Assembly: GCA_041658565.1 (NCBI GenBank)
Contig: JBAZZY010000019.1
Span: 1 to 49,697 of the forward strand
DNA length: 49,697 nt
From: Actinomycetota bacterium
GTDB lineage: Bacteria; Actinomycetota; AC-67
Direction of reading: 5' to 3'
In this document: one piece after another, positions 1 to 7,027 of the stretch
Layout: every line of letters starts with the position of its first letter
Position numbering within the stretch: position 1 is the stretch's first letter
Position numbers and translations under genes: made by a program
Notes under the pieces: generated by a model
What the model was told of the DNA's origin: nothing
The model's input: only the letters and a program-made list of their open reading frames with translations
Database searches by the model: none

Positions 1-648
1 CACTGCCTTGGGCATCTTTGTAGACCGAGGCGTTGTACAACACGTCGGTGAGTTGTCCGTCGCGATGGCGAATGGTCAGGGGGTAGTCGGTGACGGCCCC
101 TTCGGCGAAGACCCGCTGGTAGCCCTCACGAGCTTGGCTCGGCTCGGTGAAGTAGTCGGAGAAGTCGGTCCCGATCAAGCTCTCCCGCTCGACGCCGGTC
201 ACCTTGACGGTGGCTTCGTTTACGTCGGTGATCTTGCCTTCGGGGCTGATGGTAACGAGCGGGTCGAGGCTGGCCTCGATCAAACTTCGCGCGTACTGAG
301 AGGCCTGCTTTTGCGCGGTGACGTCGCGCGCGGCCGCGAAGACTCCAAGCACACTGCCTTGGGCATCTTTGTAGACCGAGGCGTTGTACAACACGTCGGT
401 GAGTTGTCCGTCGCGATGGCGAATGGTCAGGGGGTAGTCGGTGACGGCCCCTTCGGCGAAGACCCGCTGGTAGCCCTCGCGAGCTTGGCCCGGCTCGGTG
501 AAGTAGTCGGAGAAGTCGGTACCGATCAAGCTCTCCCGCTCGACGCCGGTCACCTTGACGGTGGCCTCGTTCACGTCGGTGATCTTGCCTTCGGGGCTGA
601 TCGTGACGAGGGGGTCGAGGCTGGCCTCAATCAAACTTCGCGCGTACT
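1..648. repeat. near-identical 351-bp tandem repeat inside the PAS gene
   Basis: Bases 1-297 and 352-648 align without gaps and I count nine mismatches over 297 bp. The period of 351 bp equals 117 codons, one PAS domain plus linker. The similarity ends in the linker before the first PAS domain. Such recent duplication at DNA level allows unequal crossing-over and changes in PAS copy number. Confidence 0.9.
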
Positions 649-1081
649 GGGAGGCGGCGCGGACGTGCTCCTCGGCCCGCATGCGTTCGGTGACGTCGCG
701 GGCGATGGTCGAAGCGCCGGTGATCCTGCCGCTTGAATCGTGAACAGGAGACACGGTCAGCGACACGGCGACCGTACTACCGTTCTTCCTGACCCTTGTG
801 GTCTCGTAGTGGTCGATGCGATGGCCGGTTCGGATCCGGTTAAGGATGTTCACCATCTCGTCGGCTCTGTCCGCGCGCCTCAGCAGCGCGACGGACTTAC
901 CAACTATCTCGTCGGCCGTATACCCGTACATCCTCTCGGCAGCCGGGTTCCAACTGGTGATGATCCCGTCCAGGTCCTTGCTGATGATCGCGTCGTCGGA
1001 GGAATCGACGATGGCGGCCAAAAGCGCAAGGCGAGTCTCTTCGCCGGCGGATCGCTCTCGATCACCGTCGGGTCGCGTCAT
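1..1081 (-). CDS. multi-PAS sensor protein (partial, C-terminus off window)
   Basis: About 360 codons are visible from an ATG at 1081, preceded by a strong GGAGGGG ribosome binding site. Residues about 20-135 form a PAS domain with typical text such as IISKDLDGIITSWNP and a following ARDVTERM linker. From about residue 144 there are two tandem PAS domains of 117 residues each, both starting QYARSLIEASLDPLVTIS and ending ARDVTAQK; the second runs off the window. PAS domains of this type sense small ligands or redox state and usually precede a histidine kinase, GGDEF or PP2C output, but no output domain is visible here. It lies 70 bp downstream of the response regulator on the same strand, so the two probably form a signalling pair. 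The plus-strand open frames over this region are only its complement. Confidence 0.88.
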   Translation of the reverse strand, partial: MTRPDGDRERSAGEETRLALLAAIVDSSDDAIISKDLDGIITSWNPAAERMYGYTADEIVGKSVALLRRADRADEMVNILNRIRTGHRIDHYETTRVRKNGSTVAVSLTVSPVHDSSGRITGASTIARDVTERMRAEEHVRAASQYARSLIEASLDPLVTISPEGKITDVNEATVKVTGVERESLIGTDFSDYFTEPGQAREGYQRVFAEGAVTDYPLTIRHRDGQLTDVLYNASVYKDAQGSVLGVFAAARDVTAQKQASQYARSLIEASLDPLVTISPEGKITDVNEATVKVTGVERESLIGTDFSDYFTEPSQAREGYQRVFAEGAVTDYPLTIRHRDGQLTDVLYNASVYKDAQGS

Positions 1082-1151
1082 TTCCCCTCCGTCCCGACGA
1101 CCGCGCTCATCGCGCGGCGCGTTCCCTAGAGCACGTGTCGGCACCGCCCGG

Positions 1152-1643
1152 TCAGATGATGCTCAACTTCTGGAGCGCGCGCCGACGGCGCTCGTCTTCG
1201 TCTGAAACGAGAAGCGTTCGGCTGGCGACCTTTGTCAACGCGGAGGGGTTGAACGGCTTGGGCAAATAGTCGGCCGCGCCGGCCTTCCAGCCGCGGATCT
1301 CGTCTTCACGGGTCACTCGCGCGGTCAGCAAAACAACGGGAATCGCGTTCGTTCCCGGATCCGACTTCAACTCCGCAAGCACCTGCCAGCCGTCGATACC
1401 CGGCATCATCACGTCGAGCAAGATGAGGTCGATCCCACCTTGGCGCGCGGCAGCGAGCCCTGTCTCGCCATCACCGGCCTCCACGACCTCAAACCCCTCC
1501 AATGCGAGGTTCACCCGGCACATCAGGCGAATGTCCGGCTGGTCGTCGATGATAAGAACGCGTTTGGTGGTAACACCGTGCGTCATGCGTCTACTTTCGC
1601 CGCACTCGCGCCGGAGTTCTACCGGTAGATCTAGCCATTTCAC
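1152..1643 (-). CDS. single-domain response regulator (CheY-like)
   Basis: A 163-residue receiver-domain protein. The acidic pair is at residues 33-34 (VLIIDDQPD), the phospho-accepting Asp at 77 (LILLDVMMPGIDGW), the Thr at 107 (VVLLTA) and the Lys at 129 (PKPF), so all key receiver residues are present. There is no DNA-binding or enzymatic output domain; only about 30 residues follow the receiver. The ATG at 1643 has a weak AGGTG four bases upstream; an internal ATG at 1586 would give 144 residues starting MTHGVTTKR and would remove a non-conserved N-terminus, so the start is uncertain. It precedes the PAS sensor and is divergent from the M16 peptidase genes, 48 bp apart. Confidence 0.9.
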   Translation of the reverse strand: MKWLDLPVELRRECGESRRMTHGVTTKRVLIIDDQPDIRLMCRVNLALEGFEVVEAGDGETGLAAARQGGIDLILLDVMMPGIDGWQVLAELKSDPGTNAIPVVLLTARVTREDEIRGWKAGAADYLPKPFNPSALTKVASRTLLVSDEDERRRRALQKLSII

Positions 1644-1691
1644 CTAGGCACGGAAGGCCACACCCCTGCACAAACAGGTATTCTGGCCCTC

Positions 1692-2999
1692 GTGCCACGA
1701 CAGCCGCGACCTCCCGCAACGGCAATCGCCGTCGAGCGCGCGACGCTGTCGAACGGCCTTCGCGTCGTCCTGGCCCCCGACCGCTCGTCCCCTACCGTGT
1801 TTGTCGGCGCCTACTACGACGTTGGTTTTCGCTCGGAACCCCAAGGGCGCGCCGGGTTTGCCCATTTATTCGAACACCTGATGTTCCAGGGGTCGGCAAC
1901 CCTGGAGAAGGGACTTCACGACCGCCTGACGACGGGCAACGGCGGAATCAACAACGGCAGCACTAGAAACGACTTCACCAATTATTTCGAGCTGATGCCG
2001 TCGAATGCCCTAGAGGTCGCACTGTTCCTCGAGGCCGACCGGATGCGAGAGATCCGCCTGACGCCGGAGAACCTGCAAAACCAGATCGACGTGGTGAAGG
2101 AAGAGATCCGCGTCAACGTTCACAACCAGCCTTACGGCGGCTTCCCCTGGCTATACCTACCGATGACGCTCTTCGAGACGTTCCCAAACGCACATGACGC
2201 CTACGGGGACTTCGCCGACCTGGACGCGGCAACCATCGAAGAGGTGGCCGAGTTCTTTGACCGGTACTACGCGCCAGGCAACTGCGTTCTGACAGTCGCC
2301 GGTGACTTCGACGTGACGGAGGCCATGCAGCACGTCGAACGGCACTTCGGAGGTATCGCCGCGCGCGAGGTCCCACCCACCGTGGACGCGCGCGAGCCGC
2401 TGCCCGGCAGGGAACGCCGCGACGCCCGACGGGATCCCCACGCTCCTCAGCCCGCGCTGGCAATCGGGTATCGGATTCCCGACCCCATCCGCGCGTTCGA
2501 CGAGTACGCGGCGACCGTCCTGTGCTGTCAGTTGTTGACCGGCGGCGAGGCGTCCCGACTTCACCAGCGGCTGCTCAAGACCGACCGAATCGCCAGCCAC
2601 GTTGACGGCGATGTCGGGCTGGTCGCAGGCACCTTCGAGGTGCGCGACCCCTCGATGCTGCAAGTGCAGGTCTTCTACCCCGACGGCCAGGGACCGGATC
2701 GCATCCTGCGCGCGATCGATGAAGAGATCGAGCGGATCGCCGAGGGTGTGGACGCAGCCGAGCTGGACCGCTTCCGCAACGCGTACCTCGCCGACTACCT
2801 CGGAGGAGTCGACAGCCTCATGCAGCGCGGCATGCTCCTCGCCGCGCTCGAGCAGCAGCGCGGCCGGGCGGAACTGCTGAACGAACTGCCGGGCATCCTC
2901 ACGCGAATCCAACCCGAGGACGTCGCCAAGGTAGCCGCCCAGTGGCTCACGTCCGACAACCGAGCCGTGCTCGAACTCCTACCCGGGGCCGCCGGATGA
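1692..2999 (+). CDS. M16 family zinc peptidase, catalytic subunit
   Basis: A 435-residue protein with a GTG start. Insulinase/pitrilysin-type peptidases use an inverted zinc motif HxxEH; here it is HLFEH at residues 58-62, within GFAHLFEHLMFQG, and a distal Glu ligand is plausible in VVKEEIR about 75 residues later. No signal peptide is obvious, so the protein may be cytoplasmic. The next gene overlaps by four bases and encodes a second M16 protein lacking the zinc motif, the usual active/inactive pair that assembles into a clam-shell peptidase of this family (processing-peptidase-like). Substrate unknown. Confidence 0.95.
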   Translation: MPRQPRPPATAIAVERATLSNGLRVVLAPDRSSPTVFVGAYYDVGFRSEPQGRAGFAHLFEHLMFQGSATLEKGLHDRLTTGNGGINNGSTRNDFTNYFELMPSNALEVALFLEADRMREIRLTPENLQNQIDVVKEEIRVNVHNQPYGGFPWLYLPMTLFETFPNAHDAYGDFADLDAATIEEVAEFFDRYYAPGNCVLTVAGDFDVTEAMQHVERHFGGIAAREVPPTVDAREPLPGRERRDARRDPHAPQPALAIGYRIPDPIRAFDEYAATVLCCQLLTGGEASRLHQRLLKTDRIASHVDGDVGLVAGTFEVRDPSMLQVQVFYPDGQGPDRILRAIDEEIERIAEGVDAAELDRFRNAYLADYLGGVDSLMQRGMLLAALEQQRGRAELLNELPGILTRIQPEDVAKVAAQWLTSDNRAVLELLPGAAG

Positions 3000-4336
3000 A
3001 GCCGCTACCCTCCCACGTGCCTTCGGTCGGGCCCGCGCGCCCGATTCGGGTTCCGACGGCAGCCGAGCGCAAGCTGCGCAACGGCCTTCGCGTCCTGGCG
3101 ATTCGGCGCCCGACAGTCCCCCGCGTGGAGATTCGGCTACGTATGCCGGCGGGCCTGATCCACGACGGCGGGCAGGCGGCCCGGGCCTGGATGCTTCCGG
3201 AGACGATCCTCACAGGAACCCGCAGCCGGTCCAGTGTGGACATCGCGCAGGAACTCCAGGGGCTAGGCGCCGGCCTCGAAGCCGCGGCAGACGCCGATGA
3301 TCTCGTCGTTTCAGTCGGTTGCCTCTCAGCGTCGCTCGAGCGGATGTTGGATCTGATGGCCGAGGTCGTGACGGCACCGACCTTCCCTGCGGACGAGGTG
3401 GATGTCGCCCGGGACAGGGTCGTCCAGGAACTGATCATCGGACGAAGCCAGCCTTCGGTCATCGCGCGCGAGACCTGGCGCGCGCAGCTCTTCGGGCGGC
3501 ACGGCTACGGAAGACCCATGCCGGCTCCGGAGACGATCGCTCGCACCGGCCCGGCGCAGATACGCCGCTTCCACGCCGAGCGGGTGCTGCCGCGCGGCAG
3601 CACCCTGGTACTCGTAGGCGACATCCGCCCCGAGCAAGCCGTCGAGGCGGCAGCCGAGGCCTTCCGCGGCTGGAAGGGCCGGCCCGTCACCGGAGCCACG
3701 CCGGCGCCAACGATGTCTGCTCCCGAGTCGATCTTGCTGGTAGATCGCCCAGGAGCAGTCCAGACGAACATCCGGCTCGCGGGGGCGGCGCTCCCGCGGG
3801 GGCACAAGGACTACTTCGCCCTCACGCTGGCAAACCTGGTTTTCGGCGGGTACTTCAGCTCCCGCCTGGTCACCAACATCCGCGAGACCAAGGGCTACAC
3901 GTACTCCCCCGGCAGCGCGGTAGACCACCGTCGGGGCGCGTCGGCGCTGGTGGTAGGTGCCGACGTCGGCACCGAGGTAACCGCTGCGGCACTGCTGGAG
4001 ATCCGCTACGAACTCGGCCGCATGGCCGCGCTCGAGGTTGATCCCGACGAACTCGACGCCGCGCGCCGATACCTCGCCGGAGTCACATCGCTCTCGATCC
4101 AGACGCAAGCCGGCCTGGCCGGCTACGTCGACACCTTGATCTCGTGCGGCTTGAGTCTCGACTACCTCCGCACGTTCCAGCCTGCGCTCCAGCGGATAAC
4201 CACCCACCAAATCCTGGAAATCAGCAGGAAATACCTGGGTCCAGGCAAACTGCTGACGGTTCTCGTCGGCGACGCCGGAGCGATCCGAGCGCAGGCCGAA
4301 GCCTTCGGCCCGGTCGAAGTTCGCAACGCCCCGTAG
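2996..4336 (+). CDS. M16 family peptidase-like protein, non-catalytic subunit
   Basis: A 446-residue M16-family protein starting at an ATG that overlaps the stop of the preceding gene (ATGA), so the two are translationally coupled. The segment aligned with the zinc motif reads ARAWMLPETIL and has no HxxEH, so it cannot bind zinc in the normal way. The C-terminal half keeps the conserved Arg/Tyr substrate-binding region (SSRLVTNIRETKGYTYS), as inactive partners in M16 heterodimers do. A longer frame exists upstream to 2942, but it lies inside the preceding gene and is not needed. Confidence 0.93.
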   Translation: MKPLPSHVPSVGPARPIRVPTAAERKLRNGLRVLAIRRPTVPRVEIRLRMPAGLIHDGGQAARAWMLPETILTGTRSRSSVDIAQELQGLGAGLEAAADADDLVVSVGCLSASLERMLDLMAEVVTAPTFPADEVDVARDRVVQELIIGRSQPSVIARETWRAQLFGRHGYGRPMPAPETIARTGPAQIRRFHAERVLPRGSTLVLVGDIRPEQAVEAAAEAFRGWKGRPVTGATPAPTMSAPESILLVDRPGAVQTNIRLAGAALPRGHKDYFALTLANLVFGGYFSSRLVTNIRETKGYTYSPGSAVDHRRGASALVVGADVGTEVTAAALLEIRYELGRMAALEVDPDELDAARRYLAGVTSLSIQTQAGLAGYVDTLISCGLSLDYLRTFQPALQRITTHQILEISRKYLGPGKLLTVLVGDAGAIRAQAEAFGPVEVRNAP

Positions 4337-4673
4337 CCCGGTCTCCCCGGGCAAAGCGGCAGGTTCGCTCACAATGGCTCAAGGATTGGCGACCCGAGCG
4401 GCGAATACGGTATCTTGATGTGGCGCCCTGCGGAGCAGTTTTCGGGTTCGCTTTTCCCTAGTCAGTCGGCCAAAAGCCTTCTGCATCACCCTGTGAGCCA
4501 AGAGCGTCAATAAGGTCAATTACCGAAAATGATCACGCTTCGCCCACGCTGCCGCCCCGGCCGTTTTCGGCCGGCGCTTGTTTTTCTTGCCGCACCCGCC
4601 CTCGCCGGTGCGCGCGCCGTCTCCCGGATGACTCCCCCGGCTTCCCCGTGGTGAGGAAAGGACACTCGACAGG
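4337..4673. other. intergenic region before moxR operon
   Basis: No credible gene was found in these 337 bases on either strand. A weak 5-bp hairpin follows the M16 stop (4337-4351) and a better terminator-like hairpin lies at 4557-4585. The bases just before the moxR ATG contain the GAGGAAAGGA ribosome binding site. The promoter of the long downstream operon should lie here, but I see no convincing -35/-10 pair. Confidence 0.6.
4557..4585 (+). terminator. Rho-independent terminator-like hairpin
   Basis: A perfect 7-bp stem CCGGCCG/CGGCCGG with a TTTT loop (4557-4574), followed after six bases by five T's (4581-4585). It lies between the M16 pair and moxR. It may end the M16 transcript or act as an attenuator in the leader of the moxR operon. 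Confidence 0.45.
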
Positions 4674-5729
4674 ATGGCAACCACGACACCCACCCGCAGG
4701 GCGACCTCCCGCAGAGCGTCGCTGAACCCCAAGGACTACCAGAAGATCTTTGAGGCGGTCATCGCAAACGCGGCGACCGTCGTCAAGGGCAAGGACGACG
4801 TCATTCGCCTGGCTCTGGTGGCCATGCTGTCCGAAGGCCACATCCTGTTCGAGGACGTTCCCGGCGTCGGTAAGACGGTGCTCGCGCGCGCGCTGGCGCA
4901 GTCGCTGAACGCCATCGCCAGCCGGATCCAGTGCACGCCGGACATGCTCCCGGGCGACATCACGGGCTCGGCCGTCTACGACCAGGAGAAGAAGAAGTTC
5001 ATCTTCCACCCGGGCCCGATCTTCGCCAACATCCTGCTGTCCGACGAGATCAACCGCGCCACCCCTAAGACCCAGTCGGCGCTGCTCGAGGCGATGGCGG
5101 AGCGCCGCGTGACCGGCGACGGCGTCGTGCGCAACCTCCCGCGCCCCTTCTTGGTCCTGGCAACTCAGAACCCCGTCGAGCTGGCCGGGACGTTCCCGCT
5201 CCCCGAGGCGCAGCTCGACCGCTTCATGTTCAAGCTGCGCATGGGCTACCCGGACCGCGAAGCGGAACGCACGATCATGTTCGCCAACTCCAAGGAGTTG
5301 GCCGTTGACTCGCTGGGCTCTGTGATCGACACCGATACCGTAAGCGACATGATCGCGTACGCGCAGGACGCGGTAGACGTCTCGGATGCGGTCGGCTACT
5401 ACATCGTCGACCTCGCCCAAGCGACCCGCCAGGAATCCGGCCTTACGCTCGGCGCCTCGCCGCGCGCGCCGATCAACCTCCTGCGCACGGCGCGGGTGCT
5501 CGCCGCGTCCGACGGACGCTCGGACGTGTATCCCGACGACGTGCGCCACGTGCTGTTCCCGGTCATGGCGCACCGTCTCATCCTTGCTCCGGATGCCATC
5601 CTTCGCGGTGAGACCGTCGAGGCAATCCTGGAGCGCGTCGTAGGCCGAGTGAAGGCCCCACTGATGGGTGACATCAAGGCCGGCGGCGACGGCCGCGCGG
5701 CGGTCAAGAAGGCGGCGGTGAAGCTCTAG
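4674..5729 (+). CDS. moxR: MoxR-family AAA+ ATPase
   Basis: A 351-residue AAA+ ATPase of the MoxR type. Walker A is GVGKT at residues 64-68 in LFEDVPGVGKT; the Walker B region is ILLSDEINRA near residues 121-130; sensor 1 is LATQNP. The AAA_lid_2 helical region follows (PRAPINLLRTARVLAASDGR). MoxR ATPases act as chaperones that mature or remodel partner complexes and are usually encoded next to DUF58 proteins, as here (two-base gap to the next gene). It is the first gene of a tightly coupled run to 16632. A GAGGAAAGGA site precedes the ATG. Confidence 0.95.
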   Translation: MATTTPTRRATSRRASLNPKDYQKIFEAVIANAATVVKGKDDVIRLALVAMLSEGHILFEDVPGVGKTVLARALAQSLNAIASRIQCTPDMLPGDITGSAVYDQEKKKFIFHPGPIFANILLSDEINRATPKTQSALLEAMAERRVTGDGVVRNLPRPFLVLATQNPVELAGTFPLPEAQLDRFMFKLRMGYPDREAERTIMFANSKELAVDSLGSVIDTDTVSDMIAYAQDAVDVSDAVGYYIVDLAQATRQESGLTLGASPRAPINLLRTARVLAASDGRSDVYPDDVRHVLFPVMAHRLILAPDAILRGETVEAILERVVGRVKAPLMGDIKAGGDGRAAVKKAAVKL

Positions 5730-5731
5730 CG

Positions 5732-7027
5732 GTGGACGGGCTTCGGGAACTCGCGTCGCGCGCGGGGGCAGCCTTCACGCGCGCAACCGACGTTCGCAGG
5801 TTTCGGCCGAAACTGCTGCGCCTGCAGCGCAAGATCGGCATCACACCGATCGGCCTGCTGGGTATCGCGATGGCCGTGGGCCTGTGGCTCCTCGGGTTCA
5901 TCGTGGCGGGCAAAACGCTGTACTTGTTCGCCTACGGCGCCGCGCTGCTGATCCTCGTCACGTACTTCACCGGCAAGCGATCCCTGCCGCTCACCGGCGC
6001 GCGCTCCGAAGTTCGCGCGCGCGCGCGCGAAGGCGAAATCCTGGGCGTCGACCTAACCTTGCATGCCAAGCGTCGCCTGTCCACGGTGGTACTGGAAGAG
6101 CAGATCCCCGAACGGCTCGGCACTCCGGTGCAGCTTCCCATCGCAACGCTGCACTCCGGTGAGGACATCCAGCACTCCTACCGTTTGTTCTGCAAGCGCC
6201 GCGGCGCCTACACCCTCGGGCCGCTCATCGCCCGCTGGGGTGACCCGATCGGGCTCACGCAGCGCGAGATGGTGCTGGTGCCGGAGTTCGAACTGCTGAT
6301 CCACCCGAACATCGAGAACGTCAGCGACCGGCCGCTCACGCGACAATTCGAAGACCCGCCGATCCGGCCGCCGGTATCCAAGCCATGGCCTTCAGGGTTG
6401 GAGTTCTACGGAATGCGCGAGTACGCGCCGGGTGACGATTTGCGGCGCATCGTGTGGCGCGCGTTCGCCAAGACCGGCGTTTTAATGGTCCGCGAGGCCG
6501 AGCAAGGAATCACCGACCAGATCACAGTCATCCTCGATACCGGACGCCAGTACCACTCCAAGGACGAGCCGTCCGAGTCGTTCGAAGCCGGAGTTCGTGT
6601 CGCGGCGTCGCTCGCCGTCAAGCACCTCACCGAAGGCTACGCGGTCTCGATCGAGACGAACGACGGGCCTCTCACGCGCAAGCTTCGCGGTCCCGGCGCC
6701 CCAATGCAGATGCTGGACGCGTGCGCGCGCCTGGAGATGGGCAAGCATCCGATCTCTAAGGCGATCATGCGCCTGGCGACCGACCCTCGCCGCGACGCTC
6801 ACAACGTGCTGATCACCCCGCGGCTCAAGCCGGAAGAGGCCGCCCAGTTGCGGTTGCTGCTGAACAAGGGTGTCTCGGTGCTGGTCGTCGCGCTGATGTG
6901 GGACGAGCACTCCTCGGAGACGTTGAACACAGCGACGGCCCTTGGGTGCCAGGTCGTCGAGATGCGGCCCGGGCAGTCGATCGCCGGCGCGCTGTACACC
7001 CAGGTCGGAGCCGGGAGTCGCCGGTGA
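5732..7027 (+). CDS. DUF58 domain membrane protein (MoxR partner)
   Basis: A 431-residue protein with a GTG start two bases after the moxR stop. Two hydrophobic segments lie near residues 35-75 (ITPIGLLGIAMAVGLWLLG and the following stretch), and the DUF58 hallmark YGMREYAPGDDLRRIVW lies near residue 226, followed by a VWA-like region (ITVILDTGRQY). DUF58 proteins are predicted MoxR partners with a VWA-like fold containing a metal-binding site. Its stop overlaps the start of the transglutaminase-like gene, which completes the common moxR-DUF58-tgpA order. Confidence 0.93.
   Translation: MDGLRELASRAGAAFTRATDVRRFRPKLLRLQRKIGITPIGLLGIAMAVGLWLLGFIVAGKTLYLFAYGAALLILVTYFTGKRSLPLTGARSEVRARAREGEILGVDLTLHAKRRLSTVVLEEQIPERLGTPVQLPIATLHSGEDIQHSYRLFCKRRGAYTLGPLIARWGDPIGLTQREMVLVPEFELLIHPNIENVSDRPLTRQFEDPPIRPPVSKPWPSGLEFYGMREYAPGDDLRRIVWRAFAKTGVLMVREAEQGITDQITVILDTGRQYHSKDEPSESFEAGVRVAASLAVKHLTEGYAVSIETNDGPLTRKLRGPGAPMQMLDACARLEMGKHPISKAIMRLATDPRRDAHNVLITPRLKPEEAAQLRLLLNKGVSVLVVALMWDEHSSETLNTATALGCQVVEMRPGQSIAGALYTQVGAGSRR

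Noticed and set aside
8..743. Long plus-strand open frames over the left end
   Set aside because: The minus strand encodes recognisable PAS domains through the same bases with an in-frame start and RBS; the plus-strand frames have no family similarity.
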